Shown here: positions 19,316 to 28,764 of the stretch, piece after piece
How positions within the stretch are numbered: position 1 is the stretch's first letter
How the letters are laid out: each line of letters starts with the position of its first letter
Assembly: GCA_013112635.1 (NCBI GenBank)
Contig: JABFGF010000010.1
Span: 1-64,000, forward strand
From: Calditrichota bacterium
Lineage (GTDB): Bacteria; Calditrichota; Calditrichia; Calditrichales; J004
Length of the DNA: 64,000 bases
Direction: 5' to 3'
Made by a program: the position numbers and the translations under genes
Notes under the pieces: generated by a model
What the model was told of the DNA's origin: nothing
What the model saw: the letters and a program-made list of their open reading frames with translations, nothing else
The model's database searches: none

Positions 19316-19654
19316 TTACTTGTTTATATCCGGGTAAACTGTAGAAAGCTTATCCAAATCAGATTCTGAAAGAAAATCAAACTCAATGCCAACCTGAAAC
19401 TCATTATCAGAATTTTTTTTCTGGTTCCGAACTTTTCCAATAGTTTTTACAACTTCATTTCCAACCCCAATTGCCAACTCTATCTTTAACCCGGTTTCAA
19501 CAGAATCCGTTGTTATTATTGCAATCCCTGTTCGACTGATATCGGTTGTTGTGGCCATTCCTTCAAAGAAAACCTGATCATCAGCATTAAATACACGATA
19601 TGAAATAAAATTTTCAGAATCTACCCTAAAAGACTCGCGACTTTCAAATTCCAT
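19316..19654 (-). CDS. PilZ-domain protein, probable c-di-GMP receptor
   Basis: 112 residues, a single PilZ domain. The two c-di-GMP contact motifs are visible: RxxxR as RESFR (Arg6-Arg10) and DxSxxG as DISRTG (about 39-44). The rest is a six-strand barrel and a short C-terminal helix. No output domain is fused, so it would act by binding a partner protein. GAGG upstream supports the ATG. It is directly upstream of the secreted metallopeptidase (three-base gap), which suggests shared expression; control of the peptidase or of surface behaviour by c-di-GMP is inference. Confidence 0.85.
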   Translation of the reverse strand: MEFESRESFRVDSENFISYRVFNADDQVFFEGMATTTDISRTGIAIITTDSVETGLKIELAIGVGNEVVKTIGKVRNQKKNSDNEFQVGIEFDFLSESDLDKLSTVYPDINK

Positions 19655-19708
19655 CCTATACCTCGATTATGGTTTATTCTATTGTGATTTAAATTTTTTG
19701 TTCTCTAG

Positions 19709-19963
19709 TTATTTCTCATTGTTGTGTTTTATGATTTCTAAGATATCTTCATTTATTTCGCTTGCGTCAAAATTCAAATCTTCGATTTCTTTTATAATTA
19801 ATTTAATTTTCGATTCAGTGTCCAGCTTACGATTTAAATATAAATATTTGTCCTCGTAATAGCGAACAATGCCACCCTTAAAATTACCACGATCAGATTT
19901 AACCGTGATGTCGTTACTTTCTAAAAATGAAACAAGCTTTTGAAATGTTTGGTCGTTGTTCAT
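19709..19963 (-). CDS. Small conserved-type protein of unknown function
   Basis: 84 residues, acidic-basic mix with no signal peptide or membrane segment. A central FKGGIVRYYEDKYLYLNRKLD stretch looks like a small beta-hairpin followed by two helices. Short soluble proteins with a similar FxGGxC/V...xxNKxL pattern are found in FCB genomes, but I cannot confirm the family. It lies between manC and the PilZ gene, with about 130 bases upstream and 54 bases downstream, and may belong to the same transcript as PilZ. No function is proposed. Confidence 0.65.
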   Translation of the reverse strand: MNNDQTFQKLVSFLESNDITVKSDRGNFKGGIVRYYEDKYLYLNRKLDTESKIKLIIKEIEDLNFDASEINEDILEIIKHNNEK

Positions 19964-20092
19964 ACTTTTAAGTTAAATGAAAGCTTGGGTCTTTGGTTTA
20001 ATTCATCTTAAAAACGCAATGGGATAGTATGAGAAAGATTCAACTAAAATTCAAATAATTATCTCTATGCGATATAGCATCCAATATGGTTG

Positions 20093-21175
20093 TTATAAGT
20101 ATTGGTCTTTCTCTTTATGGCGTAGCCTGTCAACAACATCTTTCACACGCTGTGAGCTATCCTTTTTACAAATCAAGATTGCATCTTTCGTTTCAACCAT
20201 AACAATATCATCTATATCTATTGCAGCAATCAGTTTTTTATTTTCTGAATAGAAAAGATTGTTTTTTGCATTAACTTCGATTGAATCCTCTGTATATACG
20301 GCATTTTTATTCTCGTTCTTTGCAGACAAATTGTATACGGCTTCCCAGGAACCAACATCATTCCAGTCAAAATCAGATTCAATGACGCTGACGTTTTTAG
20401 CGCCTTCCATAATTGCATAATCAATGGAAATAGATTTTACAGCGGAATACACTTTTAATATTCCTTCATCCATTTCCATCGTATCAACTTTTTCATAAAG
20501 TTCCGGCAGGCCTTCATTCAATTCAGGCATCTGTTGTTCAAATTCTGATAGTATAGAATAAGTAGACCAGATAAAGATTCCTGCATTCCAATAAAAATCC
20601 CCACTTTCCAAAAAGCGGTTTGCTGTATCCAAATTTGGTTTTTCCGCAAAAGTTTTTACAGGGTAAATTTTATGCCCGTCCAATTCAATCAATTTAGAAT
20701 TTCTTTGAATATAGCCATAGCCTGTTTCCGGATAAGATGGTTTTATTCCTAAAGTAATAAGTGTTCCGGATTCCAATGCGTATTTTTCTGCTGTCTTAAG
20801 AATGCTCTTAAAACCATCTACATCATTCACAAGATGATCCGCCGGTAAAACGGCCATAGCAACATTTTCTTTGTTTTCTCTTTTATTTATAATTGTTGCA
20901 GCCAATGCCACACAAGGTGCTGTATTTTTACCAAATGGTTCGGCTATAATATTTCTCTCCGGGATTTGAGGTAGCTGATCTTTAATTTCGTCTTTTAGAT
21001 TTTCTCCGGTAATTATTAGTATTTTTTCATTTTCTGTAACATCTTTAATTCGGTCATATGTTTCCTGCAGCATTGTCCTGTCGCCAAAAATTTTAAGAAG
21101 CTGCTTTGGCATGTTTTGTCTACTTCTTGGCCAGAAACGAGTACCAGCCCCACCTGCCATTAATACTATGTACAT
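20093..21175 (-). CDS. manC: Mannose-1-phosphate guanylyltransferase
   Basis: Makes GDP-mannose from mannose-1-phosphate and GTP in the cytoplasm, feeding mannose-containing glycans. 360 residues. The nucleotidyltransferase signature is at the N-terminus (LMAGGAGTRFWPRSR, then MPKQLL); also visible are FAEKP, YWNAGIFIW and FDWNDVGSWEAV. There is no C-terminal phosphomannose isomerase domain, so it is the monofunctional, shorter type. Its ATG abuts the stop codon of the TPR lipoprotein gene, implying one transcript. Other sugar-metabolism genes (rfbD, a DPM1-like GT2, a second GT2) lie further right in the window. Confidence 0.93.
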   Translation of the reverse strand: MYIVLMAGGAGTRFWPRSRQNMPKQLLKIFGDRTMLQETYDRIKDVTENEKILIITGENLKDEIKDQLPQIPERNIIAEPFGKNTAPCVALAATIINKRENKENVAMAVLPADHLVNDVDGFKSILKTAEKYALESGTLITLGIKPSYPETGYGYIQRNSKLIELDGHKIYPVKTFAEKPNLDTANRFLESGDFYWNAGIFIWSTYSILSEFEQQMPELNEGLPELYEKVDTMEMDEGILKVYSAVKSISIDYAIMEGAKNVSVIESDFDWNDVGSWEAVYNLSAKNENKNAVYTEDSIEVNAKNNLFYSENKKLIAAIDIDDIVMVETKDAILICKKDSSQRVKDVVDRLRHKEKDQYL

Positions 21176-22099
21176 TTATTCTCCTAAATCCTTATTTATT
21201 TTTTTTAAAAACTTTTTGGCAAAAACATTTGTTTCTTCCATTTCTAGTACGGCACTAAAAACTTTTTCAGCACTTTCCATATCTTTGCTTAAAAAATACG
21301 CTTCTCCAAGGTTATTTAATGCAGCAATATAACTTGGTTTAATTGTTAGCGCTTTTAAAAAAAGATTGATTGCAATGTCATATTTCTGATCCACACGGTT
21401 TAGAAAACCAAGATTATTAATTGCCTCCGGGTAATCTTTTTGCAAACGTATTGCTTGTTCCAGATGATAGTAAGCGCTATCAAAATAGCCTTCATAAAAA
21501 AGTGCAACACCTAAATTATTGTGTACCTTTGCATAATCAGGATTGATGTTAAGTGCTCTTTCATAAACCTGAATTTTATCAACATAATCTGTTTTTTTTG
21601 CAGCCTGCTCAGAATAGTTAAATGCCTCCATTGCAAGACTTCCCGTCATCACCTGGTTTACAAGTTCTAAATTTTTTTTTGCCGGTTGATAGTCCGGATT
21701 AATTTTTAGTGCTAATTTAAAACTCTTTTTTGCCTGAGGATACTTCTCCAGTAAAAACAAAAGGTAGCCATAATTATTCGCAGCTTCATAATATGCTGCA
21801 TCAAGATCAATGGCTCTTTTAAATGCACGTGACGCCTCATTCAGCTTTCCCATACGATGATAAGCAATCCCAACAAAATTATGTATTTCTGCATCTTTTG
21901 GAATTATATCCAGGGCATCTTGCCAGGCGCTAACTGCAAGGCTGTCATTACCCGATTTAAAGTGATTAAATCCATCAGAAACATATTTTTCAGCCTGGTT
22001 TAAATCCGGCTTCTTAGTTTCTTCTTTTTTTGAAGCAGCGCAGGATATAAAGAAACTTATAGTGAGCACCAATAAAACAATAACTTTTATTTTATTCAT
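21176..22099 (-). CDS. TPR-repeat lipoprotein
   Basis: 307 residues. A lipoprotein signal ends in FFISC, so the protein is probably anchored by its Cys to the envelope. From about residue 30 to the end there are seven to eight tetratricopeptide repeats, recognisable from phrases such as AEIHNFVGIAYHRMGKLNEASRAFKRAI. It would be a scaffold for protein contacts in the periplasm. The ATG at 22099 has AGGTGG six bases upstream; the in-frame GTG at 22108 overlaps that site and is rejected. It is immediately followed by manC. Confidence 0.88.
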   Translation of the reverse strand: MNKIKVIVLLVLTISFFISCAASKKEETKKPDLNQAEKYVSDGFNHFKSGNDSLAVSAWQDALDIIPKDAEIHNFVGIAYHRMGKLNEASRAFKRAIDLDAAYYEAANNYGYLLFLLEKYPQAKKSFKLALKINPDYQPAKKNLELVNQVMTGSLAMEAFNYSEQAAKKTDYVDKIQVYERALNINPDYAKVHNNLGVALFYEGYFDSAYYHLEQAIRLQKDYPEAINNLGFLNRVDQKYDIAINLFLKALTIKPSYIAALNNLGEAYFLSKDMESAEKVFSAVLEMEETNVFAKKFLKKINKDLGE

Positions 22100-22179
22100 A
22101 GCTACCACCTATTTAGTTTTGCTTTTTTAAGAGGTGTATTAAAATAAGAAATTCTTATTTTGAAAAAAACTTATAAAAT

Positions 22180-22977
22180 TTAGATGTGGCCTTTGAAAAC
22201 AATTTCAGCCGGCCCATTTATATAGATTTGCCCATTGATAGTTAATACTTCTAGTTCGCCACCTTTTGTCAAAACCTTTATTTTATCCGTTGGCTTTTTT
22301 TGCATTGCACTTACAACCAACGCAGAGGCTGTAATACCGGTTCCGCATGATAAAGTCTCAGCTTCAACACCTCGTTCAAAGGTACGAACAAAAACATTAT
22401 TATCAGATAAAATTTCAATAAAATTTACATTTGTGCCTCTTGGTTCAAAACATTTATGGTGCCGTAAAAAACGCCCATACTTTTCGATGTTGTTTTCTTT
22501 GAGTTCTGATGTACAAACTAATACCAGGTGCGGAACTCCGGTATCGATAAAATATCCTTTGGAAATCCATTGAGGTAAACCAAATAAATCCAATTCAACT
22601 TCTTTGATTTCATCGATAACAAGAATGTTTAACTGAACTTCATTATCAGATTTAAAAATACCTGTATGTTCCCCATCATCAGCTAAAAAATTAAATTTCG
22701 AATTAACTTTAATCCAGCCAAATTTCATAGCAAAAGAAATTGCTGCTCTACAGCCATTTGCACACATTTCGCCTCGAGATCCGTCAGCGTTGTAATACAA
22801 AAACCGAAAAGCAAAATCTTTTACTTTTTCAAGTGCGATAAAACCATCGGCACCAATTCCATAATGGCGATCACACATATTTTTTATTGCTGAAGGATTA
22901 AACATTTCAGGCTGGGTATTTGCAGAATCCACAACAATAAAATCATTGCCTGTAGCCTGGATTTTATAAAATTCCAT
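22180..22977 (-). CDS. dapF: Diaminopimelate epimerase
   Basis: Converts LL- to meso-diaminopimelate for lysine and peptidoglycan synthesis in the cytoplasm. 265 residues, the usual length. Both catalytic cysteines are in place: one in GEMCANGCR (Cys72) and one in ETLSCGTG near residue 215. The N-terminal KIQATGNDFIVVD is family-typical. I start at the ATG at 22977; a TTG at 22983 is possible but adds only two residues. It follows the Ig-like lipoprotein gene by 12 bases. Confidence 0.96.
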   Translation of the reverse strand: MEFYKIQATGNDFIVVDSANTQPEMFNPSAIKNMCDRHYGIGADGFIALEKVKDFAFRFLYYNADGSRGEMCANGCRAAISFAMKFGWIKVNSKFNFLADDGEHTGIFKSDNEVQLNILVIDEIKEVELDLFGLPQWISKGYFIDTGVPHLVLVCTSELKENNIEKYGRFLRHHKCFEPRGTNVNFIEILSDNNVFVRTFERGVEAETLSCGTGITASALVVSAMQKKPTDKIKVLTKGGELEVLTINGQIYINGPAEIVFKGHI

Positions 22978-22989
22978 ACTCAATTTACT

Positions 22990-24675
22990 TTATTTACCCG
23001 GTGAAGGTAAAGTTAACTCAACGCCAGAAGTTTCCCATCTTTTACGTACTTTGGTTGTGTCATCCGAAACAACAAAAGGTTCACTAAATTGAAAAGGATA
23101 TAAATGACCGGCGGAGTAAACAGAATTGCTGTCAACATCTAAAAATGAGGAAAGCTTATAATGCCCATCAGTAACATATTTTAAAAGGAATTTATTATTT
23201 TTTAAGGTCCAACCAGAGTAAATATCCTTTTTTGAAGTAGTATTTTTCGCAGTAACAAAAATCTTACCCGGATCATTTTTTTTATTCTTAACCTGCCCGG
23301 ATATTTCACCGTAATCATCACCATTGTTTATTTTAATATGACGGGTCAAAATGGTATCCTGTAGGCTATCACCCCAAACGTTTTTTACTGTTGCATAATT
23401 AATTTGAAAAGTATAAATGGTATCAAGAATCAACTCTTCATTTGGGGTAAATTCTGTTTCATAAGCAGAAGGAAAAGTGAATTTACCTTTAACAGAATCG
23501 CCATTTTGTTTTTTTATAACCAGGCTATTTATTATTGATTGTTTATCCAAAGGATTATTTACCTCAAAATAAAAACTTTGAGCTGGGCGCGCGTTCCAAA
23601 GACTATCTTTTGGGCTGACAGTTATCACCTTAAATGTATCTGCTTCTTTAAATGCCGCTGCTATAAAAGATTGAGATGTATCAGGCGCCATATTTAAACT
23701 TGAATCTGAAAAAGACTTAAGAAAAACCAAATAGACACTACCGCTATCCATAGCACTTGTGTACAATTCCAGTGTATTATTTGCTTCTATATTTTCAGAT
23801 ACGGCCAAAACCTGAATTGAAGCAGAAGTTATACTATCACGGATTTCTATTTGATTTAGTGACTTTAGTATTACCTGCTCTGACAAACGCAGATTTATCT
23901 GCCTGTTACTAATCGGCCTTATTGTGGTTAATTTGGGAAATGTGGTATCAATCTTTGTAGTTCTAAAGTTTAGATTACTAAAAGTATTTTTTGATGAATC
24001 AAGCAAAACATCCGTATATGGTATTCCGATTTTTTCAAAATCTGAATCGATCTTCAAATTGTTATTCTGGTCATTAACTGCAAAAACACGATAGTTTCCC
24101 AATTTCATATAGTTTAAAAAATACTTACCTTCATCACCTGTTTGAGAAATATAATTTGGCTTATTTTTATCAAAAGAAATCGTGTCAGAAAACAACTCAA
24201 ATGCAAAAAGAGAATAAGTTTCTTTCCTTTTTAACCCATAAACTTTACCGGATATTATGCCTCTGTCTATTTTATCGCCGGTGGAAAAAGCAAGCTGCAT
24301 ACTTTCGGCAAGTTTGTTATTCCTTAAATCTTTAACACTCGATCCAATAACAATCACATATGTTTGATTGTCTTTTAAGCTGTCTTTTAAATGTATTTCC
24401 AAATCGACATCAGATTGCCACTCCAGATCAAATTCCAGAGGTGGTGAAATAAAAACACTATTGGCAATTGAGGACTCGTTTATTGATTCAGAAAAGCTGA
24501 TTTCAATAACAGATAATTCCTTAATTCCAATTGAATCGGGTGTAGGAAAAGTGGCAATAATTTCTGGGGGAGTTTTATCAACCGGCCCGCCTCCCGGAGC
24601 CCTTTTGGAAGCGCAGCCAAAGAAAAAAATCAGCGCTGATAAGAAGAAAAGAAATGTTGGTTTTGTTTTGAGCAT
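22990..24675 (-). CDS. Lipoprotein with bacterial Ig-like domain
   Basis: 561 residues. The lipobox FFFGC gives a lipid-anchored N-terminus, followed by SKRAPGGGPVDKTPPEIIATFP, typical of the Big_5 (SbsA-type Ig-like) lipoproteins widespread in the FCB group. The first Ig-like domain covers about 35-135. A transthyretin-like/carboxypeptidase-regulatory segment follows (GISGKVYGLKRKETYSLFAF and GKYFLNYMKLGNYRVFAV), then further beta domains. No function is established for these proteins; a structural or surface role is likely. It lies upstream of dapF in the same direction. Confidence 0.85.
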   Translation of the reverse strand: MLKTKPTFLFFLSALIFFFGCASKRAPGGGPVDKTPPEIIATFPTPDSIGIKELSVIEISFSESINESSIANSVFISPPLEFDLEWQSDVDLEIHLKDSLKDNQTYVIVIGSSVKDLRNNKLAESMQLAFSTGDKIDRGIISGKVYGLKRKETYSLFAFELFSDTISFDKNKPNYISQTGDEGKYFLNYMKLGNYRVFAVNDQNNNLKIDSDFEKIGIPYTDVLLDSSKNTFSNLNFRTTKIDTTFPKLTTIRPISNRQINLRLSEQVILKSLNQIEIRDSITSASIQVLAVSENIEANNTLELYTSAMDSGSVYLVFLKSFSDSSLNMAPDTSQSFIAAAFKEADTFKVITVSPKDSLWNARPAQSFYFEVNNPLDKQSIINSLVIKKQNGDSVKGKFTFPSAYETEFTPNEELILDTIYTFQINYATVKNVWGDSLQDTILTRHIKINNGDDYGEISGQVKNKKNDPGKIFVTAKNTTSKKDIYSGWTLKNNKFLLKYVTDGHYKLSSFLDVDSNSVYSAGHLYPFQFSEPFVVSDDTTKVRKRWETSGVELTLPSPGK

Positions 24676-24749
24676 CCCAAATTTTCTGATTAGAAGGTTA
24701 CTAACTGCTGATTTATATTTTGAGAATAAGTAAGGTTTTAATAAAAATA

Positions 24750-24771
24750 AAACCCCGGTTAGCCGGGGTTT
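24750..24771 (-). terminator. Intrinsic terminator of the ffh-rplS cluster
   Basis: AAACCCCGG pairs with CCGGGGTTT around a four-base loop, followed on the minus strand by TTATTTTTATT. It overlaps the rplS stop codon. Confidence 0.85.
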
Positions 24772-25108
24772 ATCTTTCTTTAATTCGTGCCGCTTTCCCT
24801 CGCAGTTCTCTCAAGTAGTAAAGTTTAGATCTTCTTACTTTACCTTTCTTAAGAACATTAACTTTAGCGATTCGAGGCGAATGGAGCGGGAAGATTCTTT
24901 CTACACCAACACCATGAGAAATTTTTCTTACGGTAAAAGTTTTATTTATCCCGCCACCGTGAAGTTTTATTACAACACCTTCGAAAATCTGAATTCTTTC
25001 TTTTTCGCCTTCAATTACCCGGACGTGTGCTTCCACTGTATCGCCTGGATGAAATTCCGGTAAATCTGTGCGAAGCTGCTCTGCTGTTACTTTATGAAGA
25101 ATATCCAT
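24770..25108 (-). CDS. rplS: 50S ribosomal protein L19
   Basis: 112 residues, normal length for L19, which sits at the 30S-50S interface. Diagnostic stretches are [31 protein letters not shown] and [39 protein letters not shown]. It is the last gene of the conserved ffh-rpsP-khpA-rimM-trmD-rplS cluster and ends at a terminator. Confidence 0.98.
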   Translation of the reverse strand: MDILHKVTAEQLRTDLPEFHPGDTVEAHVRVIEGEKERIQIFEGVVIKLHGGGINKTFTVRKISHGVGVERIFPLHSPRIAKVNVLKKGKVRRSKLYYLRELRGKAARIKER

Positions 25109-25137
25109 TTTGTTTCCCAGTTATTTTATTAACTTTT

Positions 25138-25845
25138 CTATTTTATCGTTTTCAAATATTTATTGTATAAATCGGGTCTGTTATTTTTCGTTGATTTAAT
25201 TTTTTGGTTAAGCCGCCACTTTTCAATTTTTGTATGATTACCGCTGAGCAAAACCTCCGGAACTTTTGCGCTTCTAAAAATTTCTGGCCTTGTAAAATAT
25301 GGTGCGTCTAAGAGCTCTTCCGTAAATGAATCCGTCCAGGCAGAATCAATATCTTTTAAAACTCCCGGCAACAACCTTACAACAGAATCCACAATAACAA
25401 GGGCGCTTATTTCACCGGAACTTAAAACATAATCACCAATCGAAATTTCTTCGATTTCAAAAAAATTATGAATTCTCTGATCTATCCCTTTATAATGTCC
25501 GCAAAGAAAAACCAGGTGTTTATGCAAACTAAGCTGTGTAGCAGTGTTTTGAACAAACTGCCTACCCTGAGGAGACATTAACAATATCTTAGAATCGGAT
25601 ATTTTAGATTGTTTATCAATATCTTCCAAGCAGCGTACAAATGGCTCGACCTTTAAAACCATCCCTGCTCCACCGCCATAAGGGTAATCATCAATTGTCC
25701 GGTGTTTATCATCCGTGTAATCACGAAGATCGTGCAGATGGATTTTTACTGCATTTTTATCCTGGCCTTTCTTAATCATACTTTGGTTTAAAGCTGATTG
25801 AAGAATTGCCGGAAACCCGGTTACAATATCGATTCTCAATGTCAT
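25138..25845 (-). CDS. trmD: tRNA (guanine-37-N1)-methyltransferase
   Basis: Methylates G37 of tRNAs with S-adenosylmethionine, preventing frameshifts. 235 residues. SPOUT trefoil-knot signatures are visible: YPYGGGAGMVLK, LMSPQGRQF, FLCGHYKGIDQR, ISIGDYVLSSGE and PEVLLSGNH. I start at the ATG at 25845, five bases after the rimM stop; a TTG at 25854 would overlap rimM. It lies between rimM and rplS as in many bacteria. Confidence 0.97.
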   Translation of the reverse strand: MTLRIDIVTGFPAILQSALNQSMIKKGQDKNAVKIHLHDLRDYTDDKHRTIDDYPYGGGAGMVLKVEPFVRCLEDIDKQSKISDSKILLMSPQGRQFVQNTATQLSLHKHLVFLCGHYKGIDQRIHNFFEIEEISIGDYVLSSGEISALVIVDSVVRLLPGVLKDIDSAWTDSFTEELLDAPYFTRPEIFRSAKVPEVLLSGNHTKIEKWRLNQKIKSTKNNRPDLYNKYLKTIK

Positions 25846-25850
25846 AGAAC

Positions 25851-26348
25851 TCAACCCAAAAGCCCATCGATAACTTTGATAGTAACTATTTGGGATTCAA
25901 TATCAACGTCTTTAATTAACTCTTTAACAACGGGAACCAAGTGTGTCATCTTATCTTTGCTTTTTATGATCAGCATGTCGTTCTCTGGATAAGTTTCAAC
26001 ATCTGTGATTTTCCCTATATAATCCCCCTGTTCCGAAACAGCATCTAAGCCAATTATTTGGTGATGATAAAATTCGTCATCTTCAAGGGGAAACAACTCA
26101 GATTCAGGAATATACAGGTTCTTGTTTCGAAGTTTTTCAGCTTCGTTTCGGGATTGAATATTTCTGAATTTTATATAAACAAAATTCTTTGCAAACCGTG
26201 TTTTCTCAATCTCAATAGCAATATTTGCATCTTCATCTAAAAACACTTCTGAGAGCTCTTCAAAATGTTCAGGAAAAGAAGTAATTATTTCTGTTTTTAC
26301 TTCACCCTTAATACCTTGCGGCTTTAAGACTTTTCCTATTAAATACAT
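25851..26348 (-). CDS. rimM: Ribosome maturation factor RimM
   Basis: 165 residues. It assists 30S assembly by binding S19. The N-terminal RimM beta-barrel (IGKVLKPQGIKGEVKTE) and the C-terminal PRC-like barrel (IIGLDAVSEQGDYIGKITDV, NDMLIIKS, LVPVVKELIKDVD) are both complete. It is separated by 13 bases from khpA and by five bases from trmD. Confidence 0.96.
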   Translation of the reverse strand: MYLIGKVLKPQGIKGEVKTEIITSFPEHFEELSEVFLDEDANIAIEIEKTRFAKNFVYIKFRNIQSRNEAEKLRNKNLYIPESELFPLEDDEFYHHQIIGLDAVSEQGDYIGKITDVETYPENDMLIIKSKDKMTHLVPVVKELIKDVDIESQIVTIKVIDGLLG

Positions 26349-26361
26349 GCCCTGCCGTTAA

Positions 26362-26592
26362 CTATTCAAGAATTTCCAGGACGGCACGTTTGCCGGCTTT
26401 TGCAGATGCAGCTGCAAGTAATGTTCGGATAGATTTGGCAGTTTGGCCTCTCTTGCCGATTACTTTACCTAAATCTCCATCCCCAACACGAAGTTCAAAA
26501 ACGGTAACTCTTTCGCCTTCGACTTCTGCAACTGAAACCTCTTCAGGTTTATCAACGAGATGTTTAGCTATAAACTCAACGAATTCCTTCAT
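26362..26592 (-). CDS. khpA: KH-domain RNA-binding protein KhpA
   Basis: 76 residues, the usual KhpA length. The KH fold has the [18 protein letters not shown] signature (GxxG as GKRG). KhpA binds RNA, often with KhpB, in the cytoplasm. The ATG at 26592 has GGAGG nine bases upstream; the longer frame beginning with TTG at 26607 overlaps that site. Position between rpsP and rimM is conserved across bacteria. Confidence 0.95.
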   Translation of the reverse strand: MKEFVEFIAKHLVDKPEEVSVAEVEGERVTVFELRVGDGDLGKVIGKRGQTAKSIRTLLAAASAKAGKRAVLEILE

Positions 26593-26662
26593 GTCAATAC
26601 CCTCCAAAAATAATTAAACCTGCTTTAGTGCAATATCTGAATAGCTTATATCTTGTTTAATA

Positions 26663-27217
26663 TTATTTTGTTTCGTCTTCGTTGTCTTTTTTAGCAGCTT
26701 CCTCCGGTACAGTCTCTGTTTTGGCTTCTTCAACAACTTCCTCTGCAGGAGCTGCTTCTTCAGCTTTAACTTCTTCAACTGTCTCTTCTGCTACTTCAGG
26801 TTCAGCATCAGCTTCTTCAACTGTCTCTTCTGCCGCTTTCTTTTTGGCTTTGTCAGATTCTGCTTTTGCTGCTTTGTCTTCTGAACGCTTTGCTTTTTCT
26901 ACTTGTATTTTTTCCCAGGCTTCCATTTCCGATGCAATTTTAGCTTCATCAGCTCCTTGCTTTGTCAATGTCCATTTTAGCCACAACCCTTTACCTTGCA
27001 ACAGGTTTTTAACCGTATCTGTTGGCTGGGCGCCATTTTCAAGCCAGTGAAATATTCTGTCTTCTTTGCATTCAACAACATGCGGTTTTGCGATTGGATC
27101 ATACGTTCCAACCATCTCAATAAAGCGACCGTCACGTGCTGCGCGGCTATCGGCTGCTATGATCCGGTAAAAAGGCTTCTTTTTCTTGCCCATTCGCTTT
27201 AATCGTAATTTAACCAA
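26663..27217 (-). CDS. rpsP: 30S ribosomal protein S16 with long acidic tail
   Basis: 184 residues. The first 80 or so are the S16 fold ([36 protein letters not shown] and later [13 protein letters not shown]). The remaining hundred are a low-complexity Ala/Glu/Lys/Val tail, with repeats of the type EETVEE. S16 is needed for 30S assembly. Extended S16 tails are known in Bacteroidota and relatives, so the tail is lineage-typical rather than a fusion. It follows ffh by 19 bases. Confidence 0.97.
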   Translation of the reverse strand: MVKLRLKRMGKKKKPFYRIIAADSRAARDGRFIEMVGTYDPIAKPHVVECKEDRIFHWLENGAQPTDTVKNLLQGKGLWLKWTLTKQGADEAKIASEMEAWEKIQVEKAKRSEDKAAKAESDKAKKKAAEETVEEADAEPEVAEETVEEVKAEEAAPAEEVVEEAKTETVPEEAAKKDNEDETK

Positions 27218-27236
27218 AATTCAACCTCCAATTTTT

Positions 27237-28562
27237 TTAGGCCATATTAAAAGGCAATCCTTTTAAACCCTTCATGGATTTGCCCTTCATTTGTTTAATC
27301 ATTTTTTTCATTTGTTCATATTGTTTCATTAACTGGTTTACATCCTGAACTCGGGTTCCGCTGCCATTTGCAATTCTTTTGCGTCTGCTGCCATTTAGTA
27401 TTTTTGGCTGGCGCCGTTCCTGCAAGGTCATTGAACTGATTATTGCTTCTGTCCGTGTAAACGCTTTTGGATCCACTTTGGCATTTTTTAACTGATTGCC
27501 AACACCAGGAATCATTCCAAGTAAATTTTCCAGTGAACCCATTTTTTTAATCTGCTTTAACTGGTCTTGAAAGTCTTCTAAAGTAAACTCATTACGTAAT
27601 AACTTTTCTTCAAGTTTTTCTGCTTTTTCTGTATCAAAAGAATCCTGGGCACGTTCAACAAAACTAACGATATCACCCATTCCAAGAATTCTGGAAGCCA
27701 TTCGATCCGGATGAAATTGCTCTATAGCGTCTACTTTTTCTCCGGTACCAATAAATTTAATTGGTTTCCCCGTAACAGCGCGAATTGATAATGCTGCCCC
27801 GCCACGGCTGTCGCCATCCATCTTTGTTAAAACTACACCACCATAATCCAGACGATCAGCAAATTCTTTGGCTGTGTTTACTGCATCCTGACCTGTCATG
27901 CCATCTGCAACAAACAAAATCTCATGTGGACGAACTCTGTTTTTAATATCCACTAATTCCCGCATCATTTGCTCATCGATATGCAAACGTCCGGCTGTAT
28001 CCAGAATTATTGTGTCACACAATTTTCGTCTTGCTTCACTAACGGCATTAAAGCCAATTTTTACAGGATCACCTATGCCTTCATCATACACCGGCACTTT
28101 TAATCCTTCTCCAAGTACCCTTAACTGTTGAATTGCTGCCGGACGATATACATCCAACGCAGCAAGCATTGGTTTTCTTCCGCGTGCCTGTAAAAAATGT
28201 GCCAGCTTTGCCGTAAATGTTGTTTTTCCGGAACCCTGAAGCCCGGTAACCATAATGATTGAAGGAGGAATCCCAGCAGTTTTTAACTGGGTTGTAGACG
28301 TACCAAGAAGTTTTATTAATTCATCATTTACAACCTTTACAATTAATTGACCTGGTGTAACGCTTTTAATGACATCTTCACCAAGTGCCTTATCTTGTAC
28401 AGATTGGATAAAATCTTTTACAACTTTATAGTTAACATCAGCTTCAAGTAATGCACGCCGGATTTCTTTTAATGAATCAGAAATATTTTTTTCTGTTAAT
28501 TTACCGTAACCGCGCAGTTTCCGTAAAGTCGATTCCAGTTTTCCGGTTAAATCTTCAAGCAT
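27237..28562 (-). CDS. ffh: Signal recognition particle protein Ffh
   Basis: 441 residues. It targets nascent membrane and secreted proteins to the Sec translocon with 4.5S RNA and FtsY. N domain (about 1-85), G domain with GLQGSGKTT, DVYRPAAIQQL, DTAGRLHID and TKMDGDSRGG, and the methionine-rich M domain with RIANGSG and a terminal MKKMIKQMKGKSMKG tail. I start at the ATG at 28562 (GGAAG upstream); a TTG at 28577 would add five residues. First gene of the cluster. Confidence 0.97.
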   Translation of the reverse strand: MLEDLTGKLESTLRKLRGYGKLTEKNISDSLKEIRRALLEADVNYKVVKDFIQSVQDKALGEDVIKSVTPGQLIVKVVNDELIKLLGTSTTQLKTAGIPPSIIMVTGLQGSGKTTFTAKLAHFLQARGRKPMLAALDVYRPAAIQQLRVLGEGLKVPVYDEGIGDPVKIGFNAVSEARRKLCDTIILDTAGRLHIDEQMMRELVDIKNRVRPHEILFVADGMTGQDAVNTAKEFADRLDYGGVVLTKMDGDSRGGAALSIRAVTGKPIKFIGTGEKVDAIEQFHPDRMASRILGMGDIVSFVERAQDSFDTEKAEKLEEKLLRNEFTLEDFQDQLKQIKKMGSLENLLGMIPGVGNQLKNAKVDPKAFTRTEAIISSMTLQERRQPKILNGSRRKRIANGSGTRVQDVNQLMKQYEQMKKMIKQMKGKSMKGLKGLPFNMA

Positions 28563-28734
28563 CCTTCTTCCGTCCAAATCATGTAGTCGCCAAATATACG
28601 AGTTGAAGCCCGCTTTAGCAATACTAAGAAATTAATTTTCTTCCAAATTTGCTTTAAGGAATTATGACGTTAAAGTTAACTAAAAACAGGTATTTTTAAA
28701 AAGGACTTTTTAAAGTGATAAATAGTGGAATAAA

Positions 28735-28764
28735 AATAATAATCAGCCCTTATTGATTATTATT
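28735..28764 (-). terminator. AT-rich intrinsic terminator after rsmB
   Basis: AATAATAATCA pairs with TGATTATTATT (11 base pairs, eight-base loop), followed by TTTTTATT on the minus strand. It overlaps the rsmB stop codon and lies upstream of ffh. Confidence 0.55.

Noticed and set aside
22125-22160. AAAATAAG/CTTATTTT hairpin between the TPR lipoprotein and dapF genes as a terminator
   Set aside because: Only eight A-T-rich pairs; too weak to call in such an AT-rich background.
26682-27050. Plus-strand 122-codon open frame, Ser/Ala rich
   Set aside because: It is antisense to the low-complexity tail of rpsP; the composition mirrors the repeated GAA/GCT codons and it has no ribosome site.
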